A DNA stretch of 64,000 bases from Pygmaiobacter massiliensis (GTDB lineage Bacteria > Bacillota > Clostridia > Oscillospirales > Ruminococcaceae), in NCBI GenBank assembly GCA_022778585.1, contig JALFTI010000019.1, forward strand, positions 95,482 to 159,481, read 5' to 3'. Below the pieces are notes generated by a model. The model was not told where the DNA came from, did not search any database, and worked only from the letters and a program-made list of their open reading frames with translations. A program made the position numbers and the translations under genes. Every line of letters starts with the position of its first letter. Position 1 is the stretch's first letter. Below, one piece after another: positions 42,288 to 52,793 of the stretch.

Positions 42288-42521
42288 GCTATATGGACGG
42301 CTATATAAAAATTGCTCTGCCTTAAGTTTCTCAAAACAAGAATGCAGTTCCATTTCACACGGCTTGCCATGCCGCCGGCAGAACATTTTATGGGCATATA
42401 GGCTTCACCGAAAAAACAAAAGTTTTTGCTTAGCAATTTGTCCCAAAGCCTTCAAAATATGGACCTAACATCCAAAGGTAATGTTTCCTATTATACCAAT
42501 GAGAGGAAAATGTAATTAAAA

Positions 42522-43616
42522 ATGGAAGAATGCTTAATTTGCAAAGCACCGCTGGAATACCTGGTGCAGGATGAAATAATGGAGTGTGCTATTTGCCACA
42601 AACAAAGCCCCAGCAAAACCCGCTGCGTAAACAAACATTATGTATGCAGCGACTGCCACACCCAAGGAATAGACAGCATTTTTGGTCTTTGTTTAGCCGA
42701 AATATCCACTAACCCTATTACCATTATCCGCCGAATGATGGACCTGCCGTTCTGCCACATGCATGGTCCGGAACACCATGTAATGGTAGGCGCCGCCCTT
42801 CTTACCGCTTATAAAAACGCCGGTGGGGCACTTGATTTGGAATACGCCCTTTTGGAAATGTATAGCCGCGGCAAGGCTGTTCCGGGCGGAGCATGCGGTT
42901 TTTGGGGTGCCTGTGGGGCGGGCATCAGCGCAGGGCAGTTTTTAGCGATTGTGACCCAGTCCACCCCATTAACACAGCAACCCTGGAGCCTGAGCAACCA
43001 GATGACTGCCCAGGCTTTGGATCACATTGGGAAAGCAGGTGGACCCCGGTGCTGTAAGCGGGATTCTTTTCTTGCTATTCTGGCCGCTGTGGACTTTACC
43101 CAAAAGCACCTGGGGATAAAAATGGAGCGGACCGTTCCCGTTTGCAGTTACAACAGCCAAAACAACCAATGTATCGGTAGGCGGTGCCCGTTTTCGCCTG
43201 TAAGGCGAGAAAAGCTTAAGGTAGCCTTTCTGAGTGTTCACAATTCCTGCCGCAGCCAAATGGCCGAAGCCCTGGGCAAAAAGCTGGCCAGCGATGTATT
43301 TGACAGTTTTTCTGCCGGCACTCATCCTGGCACACAGATCAACCCGGATGCCGTACGCCTGATGAAACAGGTATATGGTATTGATATGGAGAAAACCCAG
43401 CATAATAAACCTTTGCAGGATCTGCCAAGGGTAGATATTGCAGTTACTATGGGCTGCAATGTACAATGCCCTACCCTGCCCTGCCTGCACCGGGAAGACT
43501 GGGGGCTGGATGATCCGACCGGCAAAAATGACAGCGATTTTCTTGCCGTTATGGAACAGATAAAAGAAAAGGTATTGGATTTAAAACACCGCACAGAAAC
43601 ATGTCAAATAAGATAG
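42522..43616 (+). CDS. DUF5714-ArsC-like fusion with a Cys-to-Ser change at the active site
   Basis: Residues 1-225 are a DUF5714 domain: zinc-like cysteines CLICKAPLEYL and CAICHKQ, GHYVC-like KHYVCSDCH, and GGACGFWGACGAGISAGQF. Residues 232-364 are an ArsC/low-molecular-weight phosphatase-fold domain (VAFLSVHNSCRSQMAEAL, TMGCNVQCPTLPC, REDWGLDDPTGK). In ArsC enzymes the loop reads C-x5-R; here residue 238 is serine (codon AGT at 43233-43235) followed by VHNSCR, so the usual nucleophile is missing. The distal cysteines remain. The normal activity (arsenate reduction or phosphatase) is therefore doubtful. The ribosome site AGAGG is 15 bases from the ATG, rather far. Confidence 0.82.
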   Translation: MEECLICKAPLEYLVQDEIMECAICHKQSPSKTRCVNKHYVCSDCHTQGIDSIFGLCLAEISTNPITIIRRMMDLPFCHMHGPEHHVMVGAALLTAYKNAGGALDLEYALLEMYSRGKAVPGGACGFWGACGAGISAGQFLAIVTQSTPLTQQPWSLSNQMTAQALDHIGKAGGPRCCKRDSFLAILAAVDFTQKHLGIKMERTVPVCSYNSQNNQCIGRRCPFSPVRREKLKVAFLSVHNSCRSQMAEALGKKLASDVFDSFSAGTHPGTQINPDAVRLMKQVYGIDMEKTQHNKPLQDLPRVDIAVTMGCNVQCPTLPCLHREDWGLDDPTGKNDSDFLAVMEQIKEKVLDLKHRTETCQIR

Positions 43617-43619
43617 CCT

Positions 43620-43676
43620 AAAAAAGGCAGCCCTAAGCGTTCCAGTACAAAATGCTTAGGGCTGCCTTTTTATTTT
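43620..43676 (+). terminator. Terminator after the DUF5714-ArsC gene
   Basis: AAAAAGGCAGCCCTAAGC and GCTTAGGGCTGCCTTTTT form an 18-bp perfect stem with a 15-base loop. Confidence 0.85.
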
Positions 43677-43811
43677 TACCTGTGGCCTTTCTTTTAGCGC
43701 TTTTCACCATGCGCTGTAAAAAGCACCCAACTAATTATAAACATAAGTTTTTAAAACAAAATGTCACTGCTTTCGGCAGAGTTTAACCGAAATTCCAAAA
43801 ACATGGACACT

Positions 43812-44477
43812 CTATTTTTGATGAACAGCGCGTGTTTTTTGCCAACGAAAGTCTTTTTCAATGGCATCTTTCCAGTGCGCATTCAGCAAAGTATCACACC
43901 GGATGGCAGACACAGCCTGATCTACCGTTTCATAATTGAGCCGAACACCTGCCCCGTCACAGTGATAATTCACCGCCCGGTCAGGAGTAATTCCTATCTG
44001 ACCTGCAGTTTCTACTGCGTCGATATTGGCCCCCAGAAACAAAAATTCCCACCTATATTTCTCCTTTCGGTGCTGGATCATTTTCTTGATTTGCTGGGCC
44101 GAGTAGCAGTGGCTGGAATTTTCTATACCATCGGTAATAATAACAAAAAGGGTATGCTTGGGCAGCTTTTCACTTGGAATAGATGCGTGACATTTTCCAA
44201 TATAGCATATAGCGCTGCCAATAGCGTCCAATAGCGCAGTGCGGCCGCGCACATAGTATTCCTTACTAGTAATAGGTTTGGCTTCTTCCAGCTTTACCCT
44301 ATTGTGTAGTACCTCAATCCGGTCATCGAAAAGAATGGTGGAAACCCTTGCCTTTCCTGGTTTCTTTTTTTGTTGTTCCAGCATAGAATTAAAGCCGCCA
44401 ATGGTGTCGCTTTCAAGCCCCTGCATGGAACCGCTTCGATCCAATATAAATACCAGTTCCATCCCGTTTTTTGTCAT
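43812..44477 (-). CDS. VWA (von Willebrand A) domain protein
   Basis: This 221-residue protein is essentially one VWA domain. It has a MIDAS metal site: DRSGSM (DxSxS) near residue 13, a threonine in GRTALLDA and the aspartate in VIITDGIEN. Cytosolic VWA proteins bind partners in stress and toxin-resistance clusters. It ends the leftward cluster that begins with the macrodomain gene, 63 bases after the unknown gene. GGGGG lies before the ATG. Confidence 0.87.
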   Translation of the reverse strand: MTKNGMELVFILDRSGSMQGLESDTIGGFNSMLEQQKKKPGKARVSTILFDDRIEVLHNRVKLEEAKPITSKEYYVRGRTALLDAIGSAICYIGKCHASIPSEKLPKHTLFVIITDGIENSSHCYSAQQIKKMIQHRKEKYRWEFLFLGANIDAVETAGQIGITPDRAVNYHCDGAGVRLNYETVDQAVSAIRCDTLLNAHWKDAIEKDFRWQKTRAVHQK

Positions 44478-44540
44478 AATTTAATCCCCCTTATGCTGTG
44501 TTGTTTTGTGTTTAAATACAGCATAGGGGAACTTGTTAGC

Positions 44541-45302
44541 CTATTGGTCGCCTGGCAAGCGACAAAAATCAATCGGGCTGCACATTCCTTTCCAGGTTTG
44601 CGCCACCGAATGATATACTTTTTGCAGCACAGGCTGATGTACTTGATGGGCAAATATAAAGTAATAACGGTTGGTGTAGCGGGGATATTCCAACAACGAT
44701 GTCGATTCCGCCTGTAAAAAAGAGCGTTCAAACGCAAGCACTTTTTGAATACAATTTTCTTTTTTCATCATCTGCGGACGGTGCTGGTATAAAACAACGC
44801 TTTGTCCTCGTCTGTAATAGTCCTTTACCTCCTGCCAGGTAGCATGCTTATCCCCTGCATAACCGCGCTGATACATGCTTGGCGTTTGCAACCCATTATC
44901 CGGATCCAGAAAAACCACATCTGCCCCGGCAGTTGCAAGCAATGCTCTTTTGTGCCATTCAGGCCTCTGTGCACCCGTTAAAGGTTCACTAAAAAACTGC
45001 GCTTTCAGGATATTGCTTGTTTCTAATTTTTCAAGGGAGCGCTCAGTCTTTACAAGATTGACCAGACAATCAAACAACTCTGGGTCATAGTATCTATATT
45101 GCTCAGGCTTATCCAAGTAAGAAACATACTTCCCATCATTCTGCTTATTACAGGCTGTTCTCCTTTTTATGCCTTTTTCAAAAAGCTTTTTGGGCCAAAC
45201 CTTATACCAGTTAACTGCAAGCTCAAGTTTTTGTGAAACAATGGCTCTCAATAAACCATACTTTCCGTAATCCCCAATATCTCCCACATAGTTATCCTGC
45301 AT
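44541..45302 (-). CDS. Conserved hypothetical protein with an FLDPDNG motif
   Basis: This 253-residue protein starts MQDNYVGDIGDYGKYGLLR and has VVFLDPDNGLQTP in the middle. The beginning and this motif are found in a conserved uncharacterised bacterial family. LDPDNG sits where class I methyltransferases have a DPP(Y/F) motif, so a methyltransferase-like fold is possible; this is a guess. It starts four bases after DUF2200 and has GGAGAG upstream, so it belongs to the macrodomain operon. Confidence 0.7.
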   Translation of the reverse strand: MQDNYVGDIGDYGKYGLLRAIVSQKLELAVNWYKVWPKKLFEKGIKRRTACNKQNDGKYVSYLDKPEQYRYYDPELFDCLVNLVKTERSLEKLETSNILKAQFFSEPLTGAQRPEWHKRALLATAGADVVFLDPDNGLQTPSMYQRGYAGDKHATWQEVKDYYRRGQSVVLYQHRPQMMKKENCIQKVLAFERSFLQAESTSLLEYPRYTNRYYFIFAHQVHQPVLQKVYHSVAQTWKGMCSPIDFCRLPGDQ

Positions 45303-45305
45303 GGA

Positions 45306-45656
45306 TTATCTCTCCAAAATATTTTTCAACATCTTCCCTTTTGCCAGTTCATCCACCAGCTTGTCCAAATAGCGAATTTGCTGCATCAAAGGGTCTTTTA
45401 TATCCTCTACCCGAACACCGCAAACCTTGCCGGTAATTTGCGCACATTTGGGATTTATGGCGGGAGCATTTCGAAAAAAGTCTCCATAAGAAATATCCGA
45501 CTGCTCAAGCTCTGTTATCCGCTCTGGCGTATACCCAGTAAGCCAGACAGTCACCTGGTCTACTTCCTGTCTGCTGCGGCCTTTTTTCTGGGCCTTATTC
45601 ACCAACAAGGCATACAGTTTTGCAAATAGCATTTGTGTTACATCCACCTGGGGCAT
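45306..45656 (-). CDS. DUF2200 family protein
   Basis: This 116-residue protein matches DUF2200: LYALLVNKAQKKGRSRQEVDQVTVWLTGYTPERI, then ITGKVCGVRVEDIKDPLMQQIRYLDKLVDELAKGK. No function is known for the family. The start is the ATG at 45656, eight bases after GGGAGG. The in-frame extension upstream lies in the macrodomain gene and is not used. The gene begins 5 bases after the macrodomain gene ends. Confidence 0.85.
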   Translation of the reverse strand: MPQVDVTQMLFAKLYALLVNKAQKKGRSRQEVDQVTVWLTGYTPERITELEQSDISYGDFFRNAPAINPKCAQITGKVCGVRVEDIKDPLMQQIRYLDKLVDELAKGKMLKNILER

Positions 45657-45660
45657 TCTA

Positions 45661-46662
45661 TCAACCTCCCAGCAAATTTTGGTCAAAAGCGAACAGTGCT
45701 TCGTTAATTTCAAAAATATTATAGTTTTTGCGGGTAATAAAGTACTCCACAATCATGTCAAATTTACTGGCATGAGAAAAAGCAAAGCCCGCTTTTTCCA
45801 GCATTTTCCGCGCTTCCTCAATAGGCAGCTGCAGCGCCACCGCAAATGCCATTGCAGTGGATTTAGAAGGTTGGTAGTAAATATTAGACCGAATTTTAGA
45901 AAACAATTTCCGGTCAATATTAGCTTTTTTGTAGCACTGTGCATCAGTCATTCCGCTTTGCTCAATCTTGCGCAGCAGCATTTGGGTGAAAGTGTCGTCC
46001 AAATGCTTTAAAGACTCCTCCAAGCCCTCACAAGCCGCCGCACAAACGGCGGGTTGGCTTATTTGTTCCAGTGCAGGCGCACACACAAAGTCACCGGCCT
46101 GGCATTGCCCGTTTGTGTGCATAACGGGTTGCTCTGCCACATAATGGTCCGCAAGGTAGGCAGCAATATCTGCAAACAAAATTTTGTCCATCGTGTAAGC
46201 TGCCCGGTCAAAGATAACCAGATAAACGGTCATATCATGCAGGCACAAAAAATCCGCTATGGTATCTACCGCAATCTTCAGTGCCTCGTCCTTTGGGTAA
46301 CCATACACACCAGAAGAAATCAGCGGAAAAGCCACCGTACTGCACCGATTTTCAAAGGCCAACTGCAATGAAGAACGATAAGCTGAGACCAGCAGCTTTT
46401 GTTCGCCATGGCCTCCACCCCGCCAAACTGGCCCTACTGTATGGATGACATATTTAGCATTCAGACGATACCCTTTTGTGATTTTAGCCTGTCCTGTTTT
46501 ACATCCACCCAAACCGCGGCACTCTTTCAGCAGATCCGGTCCGGCGGCACGATGGATGGCGCCATCGACACCCCCACCTCCCAACAGGCTTTCATTGGCG
46601 GCATTGACAATAGCGTCCGTCTTCATCGTTGTGATATCGTTTTGCACAAGATAAAGGGGCAT
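45661..46662 (-). CDS. Macrodomain (MacroD-type) protein with a C-terminal helix-turn-helix-like domain
   Basis: This 333-residue protein has a MacroD-type macrodomain at residues 1-165. The ADP-ribose-binding loop is [22 protein letters not shown] and the second loop is [10 protein letters not shown]. MacroD enzymes remove ADP-ribose from acidic residues or deacetylate O-acetyl-ADP-ribose. Residues 220-333 are helical ([37 protein letters not shown], then [17 protein letters not shown]) and look like an XRE-type HTH with a C-terminal partner region. The start at 46662 follows AGGAGGTG. It leads the operon macro-DUF2200-unknown-VWA. Confidence 0.87.
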   Translation of the reverse strand: MPLYLVQNDITTMKTDAIVNAANESLLGGGGVDGAIHRAAGPDLLKECRGLGGCKTGQAKITKGYRLNAKYVIHTVGPVWRGGGHGEQKLLVSAYRSSLQLAFENRCSTVAFPLISSGVYGYPKDEALKIAVDTIADFLCLHDMTVYLVIFDRAAYTMDKILFADIAAYLADHYVAEQPVMHTNGQCQAGDFVCAPALEQISQPAVCAAACEGLEESLKHLDDTFTQMLLRKIEQSGMTDAQCYKKANIDRKLFSKIRSNIYYQPSKSTAMAFAVALQLPIEEARKMLEKAGFAFSHASKFDMIVEYFITRKNYNIFEINEALFAFDQNLLGG

Positions 46663-46689
46663 ACAATCACCTCCTGATTGGATAATCTC

Positions 46690-46718
46690 ATCATACCACG
46701 GGCAATTGTAACTGACAA
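46690..46718 (-). promoter_or_regulatory. Promoter of the macrodomain cluster
   Basis: On the minus strand TTGTCA, 17 bases, TATGAT, just upstream of the ribosome site. Confidence 0.7.
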
Positions 46719-46743
46719 TCAAAGTTAGATTGCACTACCAAAT

Positions 46744-46775
46744 AAAAGCCGGCAGGCTACCGCCTGCCGGCTTTT
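46744..46775 (-). terminator. Terminator after the cytidylate-kinase-like gene
   Basis: AAAAGCCGGCAGGC and GCCTGCCGGCTTTT form a perfect stem with a four-base loop. Confidence 0.85.
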
Positions 46776-46810
46776 GCAGTTTTATGCTTATGTTCTTCTT
46801 ATGTACTTTG

Positions 46811-47401
46811 TTACAGTTCCCATGCAGCACGAATCAGCTTGGCAGCCCCTTCTACCCCGGTATAACCGCTGTCAATGCAAAGGTCGTAGTTTTCCGGATG
46901 ACCATACTTTAAATCCGTATAATAATTAAAATAAGAGCTGCGTTTCTTATCCATCAAATTAATTTTTTCTTCAATTTTTTCTTTTGCTTCCCCATAAACC
47001 TCTACCGCGCGCTTTATGCGCAAGGGCTTTGCCGCATAAATAAACACATTCAAAAGGTTGGGACAATCCCGCAGTACATAATTGGAACAGCGCCCCACAA
47101 TAATGCAGGGGCCCTTTGCTGCCAAGTCTCTTATAACTGCACACTGGGCCAAAAACACTTTATCCGAAAGGGGCGGTTCATACCAAACGCCAGTAAAAAT
47201 TTGTCCAAAATTTACAGCTGAACGATTTGTCTCCGCCGAAGCAAACAATTCTTCAGCCAAACCGCTCTTTTCTGCGGCCAGCCCTATCAGCTCCTTATCA
47301 TAAAAGGGCAGGCCCAGCTGTTCTGCCAGTAAAGCGCCGACCTGCCTGCCGCCACTGCCATACTGCCGACTGATTGTGATAATGCGTTTTTCACTACTCA
47401 T
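46811..47401 (-). CDS. Cytidylate kinase-like family protein
   Basis: This 196-residue P-loop protein has ISRQYGSGGRQVGALLAEQLGLPFYDKELI at the start, the family's P-loop. Further on it has IIVGRCSNYVL and FIYAAKPLRIKRAVEVYGEAKEKIEEKINLMDKKRSSYFNYYTDLKYG. It belongs to the cytidylate-kinase-like (AAK-type) family, often annotated as such in Firmicutes; it is not the housekeeping Cmk. Substrate unknown. The start is the ATG at 47401 after GGGGAGG. Confidence 0.85.
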   Translation of the reverse strand: MSSEKRIITISRQYGSGGRQVGALLAEQLGLPFYDKELIGLAAEKSGLAEELFASAETNRSAVNFGQIFTGVWYEPPLSDKVFLAQCAVIRDLAAKGPCIIVGRCSNYVLRDCPNLLNVFIYAAKPLRIKRAVEVYGEAKEKIEEKINLMDKKRSSYFNYYTDLKYGHPENYDLCIDSGYTGVEGAAKLIRAAWEL

Positions 47402-47950
47402 AAAACCCTCCCCTTTCCAATAAGCTTGCAACACAAATTTGCTTTAGCAGGACACCTTTCCTGTTTTTAGGTCATTCTGCCTTGTTTTTATATTACCATT
47501 AAACAGAACAGTTGTGGGCAATAAATACAATTTTTATATATTTTGTTAAATTTAGATATAGTTTTTATATAAATTAACATTTTTTATTAGACTATTCTTT
47601 TTCCCAAAAGGTCTTATTCTTAATAATTTAAGACAAAATTCAGGTAAGCAGCAATATTTTTAAATTGATATTGTGATTGCAAAACAAACATAAAAAGGCA
47701 TTTTCCAAAACGCCACACGGCGCTGCACACAATGTACTTTTTACCGGTCAGCAGAATATACCAAGCAGATAAATCTTTATCAGCATAACGCCCTTAAAAG
47801 CCACCTGCCATAGGTAAAAAGAGCAATAAAAAAGCACCAGTGCCTGCAACATACAGACACCAGTGCTTTTTATTTTTAACTTTTTACCGGCAATTAGCGC
47901 AAATTTGCGCTTGGGTTAATTGCCCTTATACCAACCGGCTTTAACGCAGC
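47402..47950. other. AT-rich intergenic stretch with hairpins after groEL
   Basis: No gene is seen. 47500-47640 is very AT-rich. GGCAATTA (47890-47897) pairs with TAATTGCC (47917-47924) and encloses the palindrome AGCGCAAATTTGCGCT. A second hairpin with a T-rich tail on both strands lies at 47828-47874 (AAAAGCAC/GTGCTTTT). Both sit just past the groEL stop and one is probably its terminator. Confidence 0.6.
47828..47874 (-). terminator. Likely groEL terminator
   Basis: AAAAAGCAC pairs with GTGCTTTTT around a structured loop, followed by T on the minus strand (TTTTTTATTGC). Confidence 0.65.
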
Positions 47951-49600
<1,650 letters not shown>

Positions 49601-49656
49601 TTATATCGGTTCGTAATTGTTCATGAAAGGTCCGCTTTGCAGGCGGTCCTGACTTT

Positions 49657-49944
49657 TTAGTCTTCCACAACAGCCAGAATGTCGCTCTGACGGACGATCA
49701 GGCATTCTTCTCCGTCCAGCTTTACTTCGGTGCCGGCATACTTAGCAGCAATCACACGGTCACCGACCTTGACGGTCATTTTCACATCATTGCCGTCTAC
49801 CATACCGCCGGGGCCAACAGCCACCACAACGGCCACCTGCGGTTTTTCCTTTGCACTGCCAGCCAGAATAATGCCGCCCTTTGTGACCTCTTCCGCCTTT
49901 TCGGCCTTGATAACAACACGATCAGACAACGGTACGATCTTCAT
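49657..49944 (-). CDS. groES: GroES co-chaperonin
   Basis: This 95-residue protein starts MKIVPLSDRVVIKAEKAEE and includes the mobile loop around TKGGIILAGSAKEKPQVAVVVAVGPG. It caps GroEL. It is the first gene after a CIRCE operator, so it is under HrcA control. Confidence 0.96.
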   Translation of the reverse strand: MKIVPLSDRVVIKAEKAEEVTKGGIILAGSAKEKPQVAVVVAVGPGGMVDGNDVKMTVKVGDRVIAAKYAGTEVKLDGEECLIVRQSDILAVVED

Positions 49945-49986
49945 TTGTATTATCCCCTTTATTGATTTATTTTGTTTTTCTTTTAG

Positions 49987-50013
49987 TTAGCACTCATTGT
50001 TCTTGAGTGCTAA
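49987..50013. promoter_or_regulatory. CIRCE operator (HrcA site)
   Basis: TTAGCACTC, nine bases, GAGTGCTAA: perfect match to the CIRCE consensus. It lies between the promoter and groES. Confidence 0.97.
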
Positions 50014-50017
50014 GTCT

Positions 50018-50045
50018 ATTTTACCTCTTTTTTCTCAAAATGCAA
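50018..50045 (-). promoter_or_regulatory. Promoter of groESL
   Basis: On the minus strand TTGCAT, 16 bases, TAAAAT, immediately upstream of CIRCE. Confidence 0.65.
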
Positions 50046-50165
50046 GAGGGGAAATGAAAAAAAATTGTGAACAGTAAAAAAAGCTTTTTCTGGGGCGTGC
50101 CAAGGCCCTTTTTTATGCTTTGTTAGTTTCCCTTTTTATTTATAGTGTTCCAACATATTCCATAT

Positions 50166-50205
50166 AAAAAGCAGACTGGCCCAAAAGCGCAGTCTGCTTT
50201 GCTTT
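50166..50205 (-). terminator. Terminator after the lipid kinase gene
   Basis: AAAGCAGACTG and CAGTCTGCTTT pair around a loop of 11 bases, with T runs on both sides. Confidence 0.75.
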
Positions 50206-50228
50206 ATTGCTAAAATATTCCAAAACCA

Positions 50229-51191
50229 TTAGCCGCAGGAAAGGGTTGCCTCCTGCGCTATCAGCCGAGCTTGATATAATTTGGAAGGCAGTACAAAACG
50301 CCCCGCCAGCGGCAGGCACTTCACTTCTAGGTGCATCTGCGGTGTACATTCGCCATCAATATTAACCATAACCGGCTTTTCCGGCTGTATGATCACATGT
50401 TTACCCCGCTGCACCTCAATCAGGCCCGCCAGGTCCTCCGCAACCTTGTCCCCCTGCATATGGTTGCCCTTCATATAGCGTCCCAACACGCTTGCAATTT
50501 TTAGCCGGCTCACCTTTTTAACCGTCACAATATCCAAAACGCCATCATCCACCCGTGCTTGCGGCGCAGCGCAAACACCTCCGCCGTAATAACTGCCATT
50601 GGCAATTACTGCAATTAAATAGCGCCCTACACGGGTTTGCCCATCCACTGTAATGGATAAAGCCGCCCCTATGGGCAGACACAAATTTTCCACAATAGAC
50701 AGCTTATATGCCGCAGAACCGCTCACCATCGGCAATCTTCGAAAGCGCGGCATCTCGCTGGCCACATTGGCGTCCAGTCCCATGGAACTGAGCGAAACAC
50801 AAATTCGTCCGTTGGCTTTCATGAGATCAATGGGTACCGCCGTCCCTGCTACCAGGTCCGGAATATCCAAAAAGTCCGACACCTTTCCAAAATTGCGCAC
50901 CATATCGTTACCGGACCCCACCGGAACGCAAGCTACCTCTGCTTGCGGGTATTGGTAAGCCGCCTCCATTACTTCGTTCAAGGTTCCATCACCGCCGCAG
51001 GCATAAAACCGCACGGGTTCCCGTGCCATGGCATAGCGGCGGGCCAGGTCGGTAGCATGCCCGGGTCGCTCGGTCAGCTCAATGGCATAATCCAGCCCCA
51101 GCGGCGCTAGTCGTTCAATCATGGGAGGTACCAGCGCCACACTTGCATCTGCACGGCCCGCAGCGGGGTTTACTATAAAAACATGTTTCAT
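50229..51191 (-). CDS. Diacylglycerol/lipid kinase family protein (YegS/BmrU-like)
   Basis: This 320-residue protein has the diacylglycerol-kinase catalytic domain: FIVNPAAGR, YACGGDGTLNEV (GGDGT nucleotide loop), PVGSGNDMVRNF, NGSYYGGGVCAAPQARVDDG and VNIDGE. It phosphorylates a lipid such as diacylglycerol; the lipid here is unknown. The start is the ATG at 51191 (MKHVFIVNP) after GGGAGCAGG. It is a single-gene unit with a terminator downstream. Confidence 0.9.
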   Translation of the reverse strand: MKHVFIVNPAAGRADASVALVPPMIERLAPLGLDYAIELTERPGHATDLARRYAMAREPVRFYACGGDGTLNEVMEAAYQYPQAEVACVPVGSGNDMVRNFGKVSDFLDIPDLVAGTAVPIDLMKANGRICVSLSSMGLDANVASEMPRFRRLPMVSGSAAYKLSIVENLCLPIGAALSITVDGQTRVGRYLIAVIANGSYYGGGVCAAPQARVDDGVLDIVTVKKVSRLKIASVLGRYMKGNHMQGDKVAEDLAGLIEVQRGKHVIIQPEKPVMVNIDGECTPQMHLEVKCLPLAGRFVLPSKLYQARLIAQEATLSCG

Positions 51192-51449
51192 CTGTCCTGC
51201 TCCCATTCGCTTTATTTTTTCATATTGCCTAAGCTGTTTTATCTCACATATATTTGTGTCCAGCATAGCCGATCTATCGATACGAAGAAGTTCGAGCGTT
51301 GCTTTGATCCATTACCGGCTTGCGCACATATATCAGCATATGGCTTTTTTACTTCTATTGTCATTATCATAAATCTTTTTTCACAAAGTTACAATATTTT
51401 CCAAATTTTCTGTTTGAAAGGCCTTCCCTTTATAAATTTTTTGTTCTTC

Positions 51450-51478
51450 TTGTGTTTATTTGCAAGGTGCGGTATATT
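51450..51478 (+). promoter_or_regulatory. Promoter of the SIS-ROK pair
   Basis: TTGTGT, 17 bases, TATATT, about 90 bases before the SIS ATG. The rest of 51192-51567 is AT-rich with no gene seen. Confidence 0.6.
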
Positions 51479-51567
51479 GAAATACAAGATATTACAACAC
51501 ATGCAAAAATTGCCTGTTTATTTTTTGCCTCGCAGTATTTTTTTATTTTTAAGAAAGGAAGAAGAAT

Positions 51568-52680
51568 ATGAGAAGTCCTGACAGCGGTATTATGCTGGAC
51601 TATATTAAGGAAGAACCCAGCCTTTTTAAGCAATTGCTTGCCGAAAGGCAAACGCTGACCCGAGATTTTGTAAATTTATTTTTGACCCATGACTTTAAGC
51701 GCATTTATTTCAGCGGTTCCGGATCACCTTCTCATGTTTCGCTGGTAGGCAAATACGCTGTAAGCTATTTTTTAAAAATAGAAGCTACTTATTCCTACCC
51801 AGCCCTCTTTAACTACCATGAAGGGTTCAATGTAGGAAACAAATACCGTCCGGACGAAATGCTTTTAATCTGCCCTGCCGAGTCTGGCCGTACAAAAGGC
51901 CCGGTTATTGCTGCCCGCGCAGCGCGCAAGCAAAAAATTCCTGTGGTGTGTACCACCCTTTTCCCCGATGGAGTGCTTGCACGCGAGGCAGATGTAATAA
52001 TCACCAAACCTTACCAAAAGGAAAAGGCTTTGCCCTCCACCAAAGGGCATTCTGCTGGACTTTTCATTCTGCTTTTGTGCATTCTGGACACGGCCAAAGC
52101 GCTGGGGCGTTTAACTGAAGCAGAATACCAAAGCTGGCTGTGCGATATGGAACGGCTGTGTGATAGCTGCCAGGCCGCTTGCCAGGCTACATTAAACTGG
52201 TTTGAAGAGCACCAAAACATGGTTATGTGCGCAAACCAGTACCGGGTAATTGGTTACGGCGCCAACTATTCTACCACCCTAGAAACCGCGTTGAAGTTTA
52301 TTGAATCGCACCAGCGGCCCACCATGGCCTACGAACTAGAAGAGTTTATGCATGGGCCTATCCGAACGGTACACAAGGACGATGTGCTTTTCTTTCTTTT
52401 GGCAGAGGATGCCCCGGAAAAAGAGCGCATGCTGAAGCTGTTTGGGGTAATGAAAAAACTTACCGACAACTGCGTGCTGATACACAGCAGCCAAGACTCG
52501 GTAACCGACCCGCTTGATTTGACCTTTCCAGCAGTAAACCGGGAATTTTTGAGTGCCGTGGAATACCTGGTTCCCATGCAGACCCTTGCCTATCTGATTG
52601 CCGACCGACTTGGTTTTGATTCTACCCAAGGCAAAAACACCTTCGCTAAGTTGGAAATGGAACCGAGCTTTTCAGACTAA
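51568..52680 (+). CDS. SIS-domain protein (sugar isomerase/deglycase type)
   Basis: This 370-residue protein has two SIS domains (GSGSPSHVSLVGKYAVSYF near residue 50; VIGYGANYSTTLETALKFIES near residue 225). The second is followed by MAYELEEFMHGPIRTV, as in GlmS isomerase, AgaS and FrlB. They act on phosphorylated amino sugars or glycated amines. The substrate is unknown. It is followed by a ROK gene, so a sugar-processing pair is plausible. GGAAG lies before the ATG. No glutaminase domain is present. Confidence 0.88.
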   Translation: MRSPDSGIMLDYIKEEPSLFKQLLAERQTLTRDFVNLFLTHDFKRIYFSGSGSPSHVSLVGKYAVSYFLKIEATYSYPALFNYHEGFNVGNKYRPDEMLLICPAESGRTKGPVIAARAARKQKIPVVCTTLFPDGVLAREADVIITKPYQKEKALPSTKGHSAGLFILLLCILDTAKALGRLTEAEYQSWLCDMERLCDSCQAACQATLNWFEEHQNMVMCANQYRVIGYGANYSTTLETALKFIESHQRPTMAYELEEFMHGPIRTVHKDDVLFFLLAEDAPEKERMLKLFGVMKKLTDNCVLIHSSQDSVTDPLDLTFPAVNREFLSAVEYLVPMQTLAYLIADRLGFDSTQGKNTFAKLEMEPSFSD

Positions 52681-52715
52681 AACCAAATATGACCATATTT
52701 GGTTTTACCTTTTTC
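52679..52715 (+). terminator. Hairpin after the SIS gene, possible partial terminator
   Basis: AAAACCAAATATG and CATATTTGGTTTT form a 13-bp perfect inverted repeat with a two-base centre, followed by TTTTACCTTTTT. It starts inside the SIS stop codon and lies before the ROK gene, so it may reduce read-through. Confidence 0.6.
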
Positions 52716-52793
52716 GGCTGCTCTTTTGTAAAACAGCCGATATAAAGTACCCTTTTATTTTGGGCCCGTTTTTACTTTTAACAGGAGGTTTGC

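Noticed and set aside
42170..42468. Small frames on both strands between the DUF6933-like and DUF5714 genes
   Set aside because: They overlap each other or the end of the upstream gene and have no motif or ribosome site.
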